64,000 bases of DNA, taken from Bacteroidota bacterium. Lineage in GTDB: Bacteria > Bacteroidota > Bacteroidia > Bacteroidales > VadinHA17. The stretch covers positions 1 through 64,000 of the forward strand of contig DRFJ01000050.1 of assembly GCA_011050615.1 (NCBI GenBank), written 5' to 3'. Shown one piece after another: positions 53,463 to 62,760 of the stretch (the first letter of the stretch is position 1; the number at the start of each line of letters is the position of its first letter). Under the pieces are notes generated by a model. The model had not been told where the DNA came from, made no database searches, and saw only the letters and a list, made by a program, of their open reading frames with translations. The position numbers were made by a program, and so were the translations under genes.

Positions 53463-55835
53463 ATGAAGATAAGAATTCTTTTGTTTTTATTTGCTCTGGC
53501 CATGTTTTCCTGCAGGCAAACAGAAAGATTCAATCCCCTTGATTATGTCGATCCACAGATAGGATCGGTGCATGGTCGCTGGTTTTTCTATACGCCGGCA
53601 GCCAGGCCTTTCGGTATGGCCAAGCTGGCCCCGCATACAAATGCCTACGGTAGTATGGGTAGCTGGCTGCCATGTGGGTATGACGACAGGCACAGATCAA
53701 TAGAAGGATTCGGCCATTTCCATGAGTTCCAGGTGGGAGGCCTGGTTTTTATGCCCTTTGAGGGTGAACTCAAAACCGTTCCTGGTACTCTCGATGAGCC
53801 CGATACGGGCTACCGGTCACGATTTTCAAAAGACACAGAGATCTCCACACCGGGGTACTATAGTGTTGAACTGGATGACTACGGCATAAAGGCTGAAATA
53901 AGTGCTACGAGCAGGGTTGGATTTCACAGGTATACCTACCCTCAATCCGAAGAATCGGGAATCATCATTGATATAGGTCACAAACAGGGCGAGAGCAGTG
54001 ATGTGACAGAGGCTTATATTGAGAAAATTTCCGGAGATGAACTGCAGGGTTATATAATCACCTACCCGGAATACGTGAAATTCTGTGATGAGGGAAACAG
54101 GGTGAAAATGTTTTTCTATATAAAACTTAACAGGGAACCCGATTCATGGGGAAGTTTTGTGGATGATTCAATCAGCCCCGGAGCTCAATCAACAAAGGGC
54201 ATTTCAAATGGCATGTATCTGAGGTTTAAAACCGAAGAGGCAGAAAAGGTGGAAATAAAAACAGGTCTTTCATATACTTCGGTTGAAAATGCAAGACTTA
54301 ATTACGAAACTGAGGCTGCTGAAACAGGTTTTGAAGAGGTTAGAGCCGGATCAGAAGAAGAATGGAAAAGAAAGCTCTCTGTTATAACTGTTGAAGGAGG
54401 CAGGGAGGAAGACAGGTTAAAATTCTATACCGGCCTGTACCATGCCTTGCTGGGGCGGGGACTGGCAAGTGACGTAAACGGACAATATCCACGGAATGAT
54501 GGAGGCATAGGGCAGATCCCACTTGATGAAAAAGGAAAACCGGCATATAATCATTATAATACCGATGGTATCTGGGGTGGCTTCTGGAACCTGGGCCAGC
54601 TCTGGGCCCTGGCTTATCCTGATTACCTGAGCGAATACATGCAATCGAATCTTGATTTCAGTGATGAGACCGGATGGCTGCACGATGGTGTTGCAGCAGG
54701 TGCCTATTCAAACGGGGTGCAAACCAATTATAATGGTTTAATGCTTGCCGCTACCTATAACTGCGGGATAAGGGACTTTGATATTGAGAGAGCCTATGCT
54801 GCTGCCTATAAGAATGAAACTGGCTATGCAGGAAGGGATTTCGGGTCGGGTAAATATGACCTGCACTATTTTGTGAAAAACGGTTATATCCATTCCTATG
54901 ATACTACCCTGTCGAACAGCTGGGTTTTTAATTTCGGAGCATCCCATACACTTGAGTTCTGTTTCAGCTCATTCGCCGTGGCTGAATTTGCCAGGGCCCT
55001 TGGGAAAACGGATGATTATGAGCAGCTTATGAAACAGGCTAATGCCTATAAACTCTTATTTGACCCGGAGACAAAGTTTATCAGGCCACGGAATTCTGAC
55101 GGTTCATTTATTGATAATTTTGACCCCATGGAACCCTGGAGAGGTTTCCAGGAAGGCAATGCCTTCCAGTATACCTGGTATGTGCCTCACGACCCTGCCG
55201 GAATAATGGAACTGGTCGGTCCTGAACTGTTCAATGACCGGCTCGTTAATATGTTTACCGGGGCCCGTAAAAGTGTATTTGGCGGAGGAGAAGAAATTGA
55301 CAGCTTTTCAGGACTGGAGAAACTGTATAACCATGGCAATCAACCCTGCCTGCATAATGCCTGGCTTTTTAATTACTCGGGCAAACCATGGCTGACGCAA
55401 AAATGGGTAAGGCATATATGTGATGAATTTTACGGAACCGAACCATTGCATGGCTATGGCTTCGGACAGGATGAGGACCAGGGGCAGCTGGGAGCATGGT
55501 ATGTGATGGCAGGCATGGGCTTATTTGATGTTTCAGGTCACGCATTCAACGAGCCTGTTTACCAGATTGGAAGCCCGCTTTTTGATAAGGTTACCATTAA
55601 ACTCAATCAGCAGTATTATAGTGGCAAAGAATTGATAATAAGAACTATAAACAATAAGCCCGGAAACATATATATCCGGAATCTTGAATTTAACGGAGAA
55701 AATATTGACAGGTTCTGGATCAGGAGAAACAGGCTCATTGAAGGAGGCACTCTGCTGATAGAACTGGGGGATGAGCCGGCTATAGATGAGAGGCGGCATA
55801 ATTTACCCCCGTCTATGAGCAATAAAATACGTTGA
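53463..55835 (+). CDS. Glycoside hydrolase family 92 (alpha-mannosidase) lipoprotein
   Basis: GH92 enzymes are calcium-dependent exo-alpha-mannosidases acting on N-glycans and mannans. ATG 53463 is used since it yields a lipoprotein signal (ALAMFSCRQ); a TTG at 53415 would precede it. The 790-residue protein has the beta-sandwich N-domain with YVDPQIGS and PFGMAKLAPHTN. The alpha/alpha-barrel follows with GGFWNLGQLWALAYP and the catalytic GFGQDEDQGQLGAWYVM motif near residue 680. It is divergent from the GH18 lipoprotein. Confidence 0.95.
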   Translation: MKIRILLFLFALAMFSCRQTERFNPLDYVDPQIGSVHGRWFFYTPAARPFGMAKLAPHTNAYGSMGSWLPCGYDDRHRSIEGFGHFHEFQVGGLVFMPFEGELKTVPGTLDEPDTGYRSRFSKDTEISTPGYYSVELDDYGIKAEISATSRVGFHRYTYPQSEESGIIIDIGHKQGESSDVTEAYIEKISGDELQGYIITYPEYVKFCDEGNRVKMFFYIKLNREPDSWGSFVDDSISPGAQSTKGISNGMYLRFKTEEAEKVEIKTGLSYTSVENARLNYETEAAETGFEEVRAGSEEEWKRKLSVITVEGGREEDRLKFYTGLYHALLGRGLASDVNGQYPRNDGGIGQIPLDEKGKPAYNHYNTDGIWGGFWNLGQLWALAYPDYLSEYMQSNLDFSDETGWLHDGVAAGAYSNGVQTNYNGLMLAATYNCGIRDFDIERAYAAAYKNETGYAGRDFGSGKYDLHYFVKNGYIHSYDTTLSNSWVFNFGASHTLEFCFSSFAVAEFARALGKTDDYEQLMKQANAYKLLFDPETKFIRPRNSDGSFIDNFDPMEPWRGFQEGNAFQYTWYVPHDPAGIMELVGPELFNDRLVNMFTGARKSVFGGGEEIDSFSGLEKLYNHGNQPCLHNAWLFNYSGKPWLTQKWVRHICDEFYGTEPLHGYGFGQDEDQGQLGAWYVMAGMGLFDVSGHAFNEPVYQIGSPLFDKVTIKLNQQYYSGKELIIRTINNKPGNIYIRNLEFNGENIDRFWIRRNRLIEGGTLLIELGDEPAIDERRHNLPPSMSNKIR

Positions 55836-56018
55836 ATAATATAAAAAATATTGATTTATATCAATTATTAACGCCATAAACATCAGTTCTAACTATGTAA
55901 ATGTATTTGTTGATCTGCCTATGCACTCATATTTAGATACAATATATTTACTACTTTAAATTAATTTTTAAATTCACCCCGGCATCGTATTACTTTATTG
56001 CAACTAATTAATATAAAC

Positions 56019-56423
56019 ATGAGAAGAAGAAGTAGAAGAAAAGCTGTAATTAATCTTGCTTTTTTACTAATTATTATGGTCATGGTCGGATTAACGGCAT
56101 GTGAGAAATATAGCTATGATCCGCCTGTTTATGTGCCACCTGACACTACTCAGCCCTATGATCCGGTTTCTTACAGTCAGCAGATTGCGCCCCTCTTCCC
56201 GGCATATAATTGTACGGGATGCCACGGAGGAGCTATCGCACCTGATCTGAGGGAATCAGAATCGTATGAATCACTCACCGAAGGGGGATATATAAATGTA
56301 GATTCATACAGGGAAAGTGCTGTAGTTATAAAGATTGAGGATCCGGGTCATGGTGGAACATGGAAGACAAAGGACCTGTGGCTTTTATTTGACTGGATCT
56401 ATATAGGGGCACCTGATAATTAA
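56019..56423 (+). CDS. Small lipoprotein with one CXXCH haem motif
   Basis: The 134-residue protein begins with an Arg-rich n-region and a signal ending in the lipobox VGLTAC. ATG 56019 is preferred over a TTG at 55998. A Pro-rich linker (YVPPDTTQP) follows, then the single haem motif CTGCH within FPAYNCTGCHGG. The rest resembles the small cytochrome-c-like domain of Bacteroidota and planctomycete lipoproteins, without an obvious Met ligand. It lies 29 bases upstream of the DUF5777 gene and heads the cytochrome cluster, so an outer-membrane electron-transfer role is likely (inference). Confidence 0.8.
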   Translation: MRRRSRRKAVINLAFLLIIMVMVGLTACEKYSYDPPVYVPPDTTQPYDPVSYSQQIAPLFPAYNCTGCHGGAIAPDLRESESYESLTEGGYINVDSYRESAVVIKIEDPGHGGTWKTKDLWLLFDWIYIGAPDN

Positions 56424-56452
56424 AAAATAAAAACTAATATAAACCGACAACA

Positions 56453-57319
56453 ATGAAAAAAATATTCTCACTATTATTGATCGCTATGCTGGCAGTGCCT
56501 CTGTTTTCCCAGGAGGAAGAGGAGGATTATCCTGTAATGTGGACTTTTGAGACCAGTATCCTTGCAGATAACCAGACAGTTATGACTCCGTTCAAGGGGA
56601 TGATTGAATTTGAGATTCATCACCGTTTTGGACTGGTTACTGACGGACATCAATCACTTTTCGGTATATACTCTCCCTCCAATATAAGGCTTGGCCTGAA
56701 CTATGGTATTACCGACAGGATTATGGTTGGGGCAGGAGCCACCAAAGATTTAAGTCTTTGGGATATACAGGGTAAATATGCAATTCTTCAGCAAACCGAA
56801 TCAGGCCGTATGCCCGTTTCACTTACCTATTATGGAAACATGGCCGTTGAGGCCAGGGCTGATGAGAATTTTGGTCCTCCCGAAACATTCAAGGCAATAC
56901 ATAAACTGTCATATTTCCACCAGTTGATAGTTGCAAGAAAATTCTCCGAGGCAATATCTGTACAATTAGCTCCAACCTTCATCTATTTAAATGCTGTGGA
57001 GACAGGTTACAATAATGCCAATTTCGGAATTCATGCCGGTGGTAAATTTACCTTCGTACCATCTCATTCAATTATTTTTGAGTATGATTACCTCTTTACA
57101 CCGCCTGGTACAGATCCCGATGGTGACGGAACCGACAACTTTGAAAGAACCTTACCACAGATCGTAATAGGCTGGGAAAAGGGAACACCCACACATGCAT
57201 TCCAGCTTTTCTTTGCAAACTATAAAGGTATACTGGGTCAAAGAAATTTTGTGTATAATAAAAATGATTTCTGGAAAGGTGAATTCCTTCTGGGAATGAA
57301 TATAACAGTAAGATTTTAA
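56453..57319 (+). CDS. DUF5777-family predicted outer-membrane beta-barrel
   Basis: The 288-residue protein has a cleaved signal ending near PLFSQ and then alternating aromatic/hydrophobic strands throughout (for example GLNYGITDRIMVGAGATKDLSLW split by turns), finishing in a terminal strand LLGMNITVRF with the final Phe typical of outer-membrane barrels. It matches the DUF5777 family in character. It lies between two cytochrome genes, spacing 29 and 12 bases, so a structural place in an electron-transfer conduit is plausible but untested. Confidence 0.8.
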   Translation: MKKIFSLLLIAMLAVPLFSQEEEEDYPVMWTFETSILADNQTVMTPFKGMIEFEIHHRFGLVTDGHQSLFGIYSPSNIRLGLNYGITDRIMVGAGATKDLSLWDIQGKYAILQQTESGRMPVSLTYYGNMAVEARADENFGPPETFKAIHKLSYFHQLIVARKFSEAISVQLAPTFIYLNAVETGYNNANFGIHAGGKFTFVPSHSIIFEYDYLFTPPGTDPDGDGTDNFERTLPQIVIGWEKGTPTHAFQLFFANYKGILGQRNFVYNKNDFWKGEFLLGMNITVRF

Positions 57320-57331
57320 AAACTGTTTTAA

Positions 57332-58315
57332 ATGAAGATTGCTTTAGCTTTAATTGCATCCTTTTTTTCTGTTGTCTTAATAACAGAAAATAACGGACCT
57401 GTTCTGCAGGACCCTGACCAAGTTTTACAGATACAAAAGGGCATTGATAATAACCTCTTCGCTGAAGATAATGAGAAGTGCCTTGTATGTCACGGTGAAC
57501 CTTATTTCGAACTTGCAGATACAGCCACAGGCGTAATCCGGAACAGACTAATGTGTGATGACTATCATGTTGACAGGGATGAATTTTACCAGTCAAATCA
57601 CTGGAGCTTTGCCTGTACTGATTGTCATTCGTATGATTTTGAAATATTTCCACATCCTGTATCGACCAGGTTGGAGGAACCGTATCATTGTAATGACTGT
57701 CATGGGTATGACGAACAATATGCTCGTTATCAATTTGAAGAAATTCAGATAGAGTACGAGGAAAGTGTTCATGCTGAAATAGATGGTTTCTCATGCTGGA
57801 AATGTCACGACCCCCACAGTTATGAAATCAATATCAGGAATTCGACCAGCCTGGGAAAGACAATATTATATGACAATAATATATGTCTTGAGTGCCATGC
57901 CAATTTTGATAATTTTCAGCTACTTACGGATAAGGAGGAGATAAAGGTAATTGATAGCCACGGCTGGCTGCCAAATCAATCAGCACATTTTACCAGTGTC
58001 AGATGCATAGAATGCCATACTGGGATAAATGAAAGTATTCTGGTTGCCCATAAGCTGTTGCCTAAGGATAAGGCCGTAAAAAGATGTACAGAATGTCATT
58101 CATCGGAGTCGAGGTTACTGGCAACCCTGTACAAGTTTCAGAGTAAGGAGTTCAGGGCTGATGTTGGCTTTATAAATGGTATTATCCTCAACCAGTCCTA
58201 TGTTATAGGAGCCAACAGGAACATTATACTTAATGTTCTGAGCTTTATCATTTTCGCTGGAGTAATACTGGTTATAGTAGTGCATCTATTTTTCAGAATA
58301 ATTAGGAGGGCTTAA
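57332..58315 (+). CDS. Membrane-anchored heptahaem cytochrome c
   Basis: The 327-residue protein has an N-terminal export signal and a C-terminal membrane helix (about 299-322). Between them are seven CXXCH motifs at residues 50, 95, 120, 155, 185, 225 and 252. An eighth, broken motif CDDYH at 75-79 has Tyr78 (codon TAT, 57563-57565) where the second Cys should be, one base change from TGT. No catalytic lysine motif CXXCK of NrfA type is seen, so an electron carrier is likelier than a nitrite reductase. It lies 3 bases upstream of the cytochrome b gene. Confidence 0.9.
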   Translation: MKIALALIASFFSVVLITENNGPVLQDPDQVLQIQKGIDNNLFAEDNEKCLVCHGEPYFELADTATGVIRNRLMCDDYHVDRDEFYQSNHWSFACTDCHSYDFEIFPHPVSTRLEEPYHCNDCHGYDEQYARYQFEEIQIEYEESVHAEIDGFSCWKCHDPHSYEINIRNSTSLGKTILYDNNICLECHANFDNFQLLTDKEEIKVIDSHGWLPNQSAHFTSVRCIECHTGINESILVAHKLLPKDKAVKRCTECHSSESRLLATLYKFQSKEFRADVGFINGIILNQSYVIGANRNIILNVLSFIIFAGVILVIVVHLFFRIIRRA

Positions 58316-58318
58316 TAA

Positions 58319-58945
58319 ATGACAAGACGATTATATTTATACCCGGTTTGGATACGAATTTGGCATGTTATAAATGCCATTTTATTCCTTATTTTAATAT
58401 TCACAGGTGTAAGCATGCAATTTGCTGGCTCAGGGGGAGAATTTTCCCTTATCCGCTTTGACCAGGCTGTAGCGTGGCATAATGTTTCCGCTATAATTCT
58501 TACCTTTAATTATGTCGTGTTTATTATTGGTAATGTAGCCACAACAAACAGCAGGCATTACAGGATTAAGAAGGAGAATTTCTGGGCAGATCTGTTTGCA
58601 CAGTTAAAATTTTATGCATTCGGGATGTTTAAGAAGGAGAAACACCCATTTCCCGTAACATATGAACAAAAGTTCAACCCCTTGCAGAAAATATCATATG
58701 TTCTTGCAATGTATGTTGGCATGCCAGTACTCATAATTACCGGCTTTGGCCTGCTTTTCCCTGAAATTCTGGTTCAACAGTTTTTTGGTGTGAGTGGATT
58801 GCTTATCACTGATATTTTACACATAACCATGGGTTTTATACTGTCAGTATTCATGCTTATACACATTTATACCTGTACTCTTGGTGATAAACCCGCCACA
58901 TTGTTTAAAAGCATGATTTCAGGATATCACGAAGAACATGAATAG
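58319..58945 (+). CDS. Cytochrome b561-type dihaem membrane protein
   Basis: The 208-residue protein has four membrane helices with His16, His54, His168 and His182 placed to hold two haems b, as in the cytochrome b subunits of formate dehydrogenase, Ni-Fe hydrogenase and thiosulfate reductase. It opens RLYLYPVWIRIWHVINAILF, split by the haem-ligand His. It probably exchanges electrons between quinone and the periplasmic heptahaem protein encoded 3 bases upstream. Confidence 0.88.
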   Translation: MTRRLYLYPVWIRIWHVINAILFLILIFTGVSMQFAGSGGEFSLIRFDQAVAWHNVSAIILTFNYVVFIIGNVATTNSRHYRIKKENFWADLFAQLKFYAFGMFKKEKHPFPVTYEQKFNPLQKISYVLAMYVGMPVLIITGFGLLFPEILVQQFFGVSGLLITDILHITMGFILSVFMLIHIYTCTLGDKPATLFKSMISGYHEEHE

Positions 58946-58957
58946 ACAGAAAAATAT

Positions 58958-59920
58958 ATGGCTGATAATAAAAGGTCAGAGAATTCAAGACGCCGGTTTC
59001 TGAAGAATATAGGAACAGGACTCGGTGCAATATCTGTTGGCGGAGCCGCTGCTGTTGCAGGGAATAAGATGATCGATTCATCAGGTGAAAAGGTAAGAGT
59101 ACTGACTGCTGAAGGTAAAGTGCTTGAGGTGGATAAGGATGCCTTGAAGGAACTTAAAAAAGAAACCAATGAGAAAAGGGAGTCTGCCCGTGAGGGAATT
59201 CCAAACAGGAAATTTATTATGGTTATCGACCTGGCAAAATGTGCCAACGCACGTAAATGCATAGAAGCATGCCAGGAAGGGCACATGTTACCCAAGGATC
59301 ATGAGTGGATAAAGCTTTACTCAATACAGGATGCTGAGCATACGGCACCTTACTGGCTGCCCCGGCCATGCTTCCATTGTGATAATCCGCTTTGCGTAAG
59401 CGTATGCCCCGTTGGTGCAACCTATAAGAGAGATGATGGTATTGTCCTTGTCGACAGCAAACGCTGCATAGGATGCAAATTTTGTATGACAGGTTGCCCC
59501 TATTCTGCAAGATCATTCCACTGGAAGGACCCGGAAGTTGAAGCCCCTGAGGATCATGTATACGACCCTGAATTGAACACGCCTCCTGTTGAAGGAACAG
59601 TGGGAAAATGCGTGTTCTGTGCCGATAAATTGAGAAATAATGAGTTACCCCGTTGTGTACAGGCCTGCCCCATGGGGGCACTCTATTTTGGTGATCTTGT
59701 GGAAGATGCTATTACCAACGGAGTTGAGACACTCCGCTTCTCAGAAACCATGGAACAGAAGCACGGATACAGGTACCTGGAAGAACTGGGAACACACCCC
59801 AGTGTCTATTATCTGCCTCCTGTTAACCGCTTGTTTGATTATGAGAGTGGTCTTGATGGCCTCAGCGATCAGAACCGGGAAAGATACAAAAAAACCGGAC
59901 CAAGAGATGCAAAAAGGTAA
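58958..59920 (+). CDS. Tat-exported four-cluster ferredoxin-like subunit (HybA/PsrB/DsrO type)
   Basis: The 320-residue protein starts with a twin-arginine signal (SRRRFLKNIG, hydrophobic stretch to about residue 35), so it is folded with its clusters before export. Three later cysteine groups are complete (C138-C150, C170-C180, C218-C237), each with the CP and spacing of DmsB-type proteins. The first group reads C95-x2-A98-x2-C101-x3-C105: one Cys is Ala, giving 15 rather than 16 ligands and perhaps one 3Fe-4S cluster. It passes electrons between the NrfD subunit and the cytochromes (inference). Confidence 0.9.
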   Translation: MADNKRSENSRRRFLKNIGTGLGAISVGGAAAVAGNKMIDSSGEKVRVLTAEGKVLEVDKDALKELKKETNEKRESAREGIPNRKFIMVIDLAKCANARKCIEACQEGHMLPKDHEWIKLYSIQDAEHTAPYWLPRPCFHCDNPLCVSVCPVGATYKRDDGIVLVDSKRCIGCKFCMTGCPYSARSFHWKDPEVEAPEDHVYDPELNTPPVEGTVGKCVFCADKLRNNELPRCVQACPMGALYFGDLVEDAITNGVETLRFSETMEQKHGYRYLEELGTHPSVYYLPPVNRLFDYESGLDGLSDQNRERYKKTGPRDAKR

Positions 59921-59932
59921 AACCAAATTTTC

Positions 59933-61243
59933 ATGGTGAGAATAACAAAGAAAAACCTGGTGAAGGAACTGACTACCGAGATAATATCTACATCAAGGAA
60001 TTGGTATTTACTCTTTGGTGTATTTGTTCTGGTCTGGGCCATAGGAATATACGCCCTGATACAACAAATTGACAAAGGACATATTGTGACCGGAATGAGG
60101 GATAATGTGGTTTGGGGTGTTTATATTGTGAATTTTATTTTTTTTATGGGACTCAGCTATGCTGGCGCGCTGATATCGGGTGTGCTTCACCTATTCAAGT
60201 CGCCATGGAGAGCACCTGTGATTAGATTTGCAGAGCTGATAACCGTTATATCACTTTGCATTGGACCATTCTTTATTTTTTTCTGCATAGGCAGGCTCGA
60301 CAGGTTACCTTTCCTTTTTGCTTTCCCCAGGATCCAGTCGCCAATTACCTGGGATGTGATAGCTATTATAACAGACCTTTTCGGCTGCTTTATTTTCCTT
60401 TATTTGTCGCTGATCGAAGATTTTGCCATGTTGCGGGATACTACCGATATCAGTATCAAACCCTGGAAGAAGAAACTTTACCGGATACTTGCCCTGGGAT
60501 ACGTGGGAACCAAAAAACAACACAGGCTGCTAAGCCGGGCAAAAAATGTAATGGCAGCCATGATTATAGCCATTGCTATAATTGTGTACTCAGTACTCGC
60601 ATGGATATTCGGAGTGACCCTTCAGCCCGGCTGGCACAGTACAATTTTCGGACCTTATTTTGTTATTGCCGCTGTATTCTCAGGGACAGGGCTTTTAATA
60701 ATAATAATGCAGCTGTTCAGGAAGATATATAAGCTTGAAAAGTATATCACAAGGAAACATTTTGTAAATGTGGGTGTGTTGCTACTGATCATAGCCGCAT
60801 TCTATGGGTATTTTACCTTCAGTGATTATCTTACAAAATGGTACGGCTCTGTTAAAATGGATAAGATATTGATAGATAAACTGTTTGAGGACTACTACCT
60901 GATGTTTATCTTTGCAAACTATCTTGGTATACTAATACCTCTGATAATTGTTGGAATCCGTAAATTCAGAACAATAAGAAATATTGTAATAGCCGCAGTT
61001 ATTGCACTCCTGGGTTTATGGTTTAACAGGTATATTATTGTTGTGCCTACACTTGAAACCCCTTTTCTTCCGGTTCAGGATTACAGGATGGATTTCATTA
61101 AGTATTCTCCCACATGGGTGGAATGGTCTCTGACAGCAGCCGGAGTGGCGATATTTGGGATTTTTATGATGCTGGTATCAAAAATAGCACCCCTGGTATC
61201 AATTTCCGAAATGGAAGTATCGGAAGAAGTTCAGGATCAGTAA
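59933..61243 (+). CDS. nrfD: NrfD/PsrC-family quinone-interacting membrane subunit
   Basis: The 436-residue protein has about ten membrane helices and the NrfD pattern: an N-terminal NWYLLFGVFVLVWAIGIYAL helix, then WGVYIVNFIFFMGLSYAGALI and a PWRAPVIRFAELITV loop with conserved Arg and Glu. In PsrC, DsrP and ActC such subunits exchange electrons and sometimes protons with the quinol pool. No molybdopterin subunit is encoded nearby. It is 12 bases downstream of the Fe-S subunit gene. The gene symbol refers to the family, not to a nitrite reductase function. Confidence 0.9.
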   Translation: MVRITKKNLVKELTTEIISTSRNWYLLFGVFVLVWAIGIYALIQQIDKGHIVTGMRDNVVWGVYIVNFIFFMGLSYAGALISGVLHLFKSPWRAPVIRFAELITVISLCIGPFFIFFCIGRLDRLPFLFAFPRIQSPITWDVIAIITDLFGCFIFLYLSLIEDFAMLRDTTDISIKPWKKKLYRILALGYVGTKKQHRLLSRAKNVMAAMIIAIAIIVYSVLAWIFGVTLQPGWHSTIFGPYFVIAAVFSGTGLLIIIMQLFRKIYKLEKYITRKHFVNVGVLLLIIAAFYGYFTFSDYLTKWYGSVKMDKILIDKLFEDYYLMFIFANYLGILIPLIIVGIRKFRTIRNIVIAAVIALLGLWFNRYIIVVPTLETPFLPVQDYRMDFIKYSPTWVEWSLTAAGVAIFGIFMMLVSKIAPLVSISEMEVSEEVQDQ

Positions 61244-61253
61244 AAAAAAGATT

Positions 61254-62129
61254 ATGAAAAAACAGGCACCTTTTGTATTCATGTTATCAATGCTGCCAGG
61301 GTTACTGGTTCTTCAAACCCTGGATGCACAGGATGCCGGGGGAGATGAAATACAAAGTCCTTATATTGAATTCAAATACCTTAAGAATACCGAAGGACAC
61401 AGGATCCTTGATGCCAAAATATTCCTTGCCGGAGAGCTGGGGTTAATCCCGCTGGAAGGACTGCCGGTAAAGTTTTACACTAACTATGAGATGCCCGAAT
61501 TATTGGGAGAAGCAATTACAGACAAAAATGGTGTTGCGCATTATATTATCCCTGAAAATGTGGCATTGCCGGTGGATGAGGATAATAACTGGTGGTTTTA
61601 TGCCGAATTTGAGGGTAATGAAAGGTATGAAATGACAATGGAGGAGTTAACCGTAATGGACGTAAACCTCAGGATGTCAGTTGAGGAAAATGAAGGTGGA
61701 AAAAAAATATTTCTGGAAGCCTTTACGGTTATTGACTCCGAAAAAATACCTGTAAGTAACCAGGATATTTTTGTATTTGTACCACGGATGTTTAGTCTTT
61801 TACCTGTGGCTGAGGGATATTTTATCGACGGAGAGGCTGAAGTGGAATTTCCGGATGATGTACCCGGAGACGAGGATGGGAATCTTACAGTAATAGGAAG
61901 ATTTAATGACCACTGGCAATTCGGAAATGTAGAGCAAAGAGCTGAAACCACCTGGGGGGTTCCTTCTTCCCACAAAGTTGCGGAATCACACAGGGCTCTC
62001 TGGACACAGATTGCACCACGCTGGATGATAGTTACCCTCACCATATTGCTTGCAGGTGTCTGGGGACATTATCTGTTTGCTATAATAAGTATGATACGCA
62101 TAAACCGGGATGGAAAGAGGTCCGAATAA
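61254..62129 (+). CDS. Unknown exported protein anchored by a C-terminal helix
   Basis: I do not recognise a family. The 291-residue protein has a signal peptide (to about LQTLDA) and two or more predicted beta-sandwich modules (GLPVKFYTNYEMPELLGEAI; NQDIFVFVPRMFSLLPV) resembling Ig-like or invasin-type folds. Acidic loops and a C-terminal membrane helix (about 257-282) follow, then a basic tail. There are no haem or Fe-S motifs. It lies 10 bases after nrfD and 50 before the cytochrome c gene, so it probably belongs to the complex as an assembly or docking part (inference). Confidence 0.7.
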   Translation: MKKQAPFVFMLSMLPGLLVLQTLDAQDAGGDEIQSPYIEFKYLKNTEGHRILDAKIFLAGELGLIPLEGLPVKFYTNYEMPELLGEAITDKNGVAHYIIPENVALPVDEDNNWWFYAEFEGNERYEMTMEELTVMDVNLRMSVEENEGGKKIFLEAFTVIDSEKIPVSNQDIFVFVPRMFSLLPVAEGYFIDGEAEVEFPDDVPGDEDGNLTVIGRFNDHWQFGNVEQRAETTWGVPSSHKVAESHRALWTQIAPRWMIVTLTILLAGVWGHYLFAIISMIRINRDGKRSE

Positions 62130-62179
62130 TTTTTTGCATGATAATTGTACTATTAATAATAAATTAAAATTGAATTGTT

Positions 62180-62596
62180 ATGAAAACACTTAGAATTTTT
62201 ACTATTGGTCTGTTAATGACAGGATTGGGATTCGGATTAATCTCAATGACTCCTCAGCAAAAGAAAATGCCGGAGCCTTGGGAAGTTCCTGCCAAGTACA
62301 AGAATATGGAAAATCCTGTTGAAGCCAACGCGGAAAGCATTCAGAAAGGTGAAGCCCTTTACAAGAGGTATTGTGCTTCATGTCACGGGAAAACAGGACT
62401 GGGTGACGGTGTAAAAGCAAGAGCCCTTAAGACATTTGCCGGTGACTTTTCAGGTGATCTTTACCAGGACCAGACAGACGGTGAGCATTTCTACAAAACC
62501 AAATTCGGACGCGGTGAAATGCCCGCTTATGAAAATAAAATTCCTGATGAGGATATATGGCACATGGTAAACTATATGCGTACCTTCAAAAAGTAA
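62180..62596 (+). CDS. Monohaem class I cytochrome c
   Basis: The 138-residue exported protein has a signal (about 1-24) and one CASCH haem site in YKRYCASCHGKTGLGDGVKA, with a C-terminal GEMPAY segment providing the distal Met ligand and the usual IWHMVNYMRTF end helix. It is a small soluble periplasmic electron shuttle, comparable in position to ActE of alternative complex III. It ends the plus-strand cytochrome run and is followed by a terminator. Confidence 0.92.
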   Translation: MKTLRIFTIGLLMTGLGFGLISMTPQQKKMPEPWEVPAKYKNMENPVEANAESIQKGEALYKRYCASCHGKTGLGDGVKARALKTFAGDFSGDLYQDQTDGEHFYKTKFGRGEMPAYENKIPDEDIWHMVNYMRTFKK

Positions 62597-62646
62597 TACA
62601 CGCATTAGCGTGAATTCGGACTGATAAACACGATTTCATCAGTGCT

Positions 62647-62677
62647 GGCGCGGATTTCCAGGTCCGTGCCTTTTTTT
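62647..62677 (+). terminator. Intrinsic terminator of the cytochrome operon
   Basis: GGCGCGGA and TCCGTGCC form an 8-bp stem (one G-T pair) around TTTCCAGG-like loop bases, followed by T7 at 62671-62677, 50 bases after the cytochrome c stop. Confidence 0.8.
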
Positions 62678-62696
62678 ATTTTATAATCCCGCCTTG

Positions 62697-62760
62697 CCCG
62701 GTGTAGTAAGGCCCGGTACCAGCGGGGCGGGCTAATAGTATAGCCCGGGCCACACCCCGG
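62697..62760. repeat. GC-rich imperfect palindrome
   Basis: In this AT-rich genome, these 64 bases are nearly all G and C and fold on themselves. GGCCCGG (62710-62716) pairs with CCGGGCC (62745-62751), GGGCTA (62729-62734) with TAGCCC (62741-62746), and CCCGGTGT (62697-62704) with ACACCCCGGG (62752-62761, two bases longer). It lies between two convergent genes and outside both terminators, like REP-type elements. Copy number is unknown. Confidence 0.5.

Noticed and set aside
57096-57794. 232-codon minus-strand frame across the DUF5777 and heptahaem genes
   Set aside because: It spans two well-supported genes on the other strand and its translation is rich in His, Arg and Gln with no family resemblance.
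59933-61243. Reading the NrfD gene as part of a nitrite reductase (Nrf) operon
   Set aside because: No NrfA-type cytochrome with a CXXCK motif is present and the neighbours differ; NrfD-family subunits serve many complexes.
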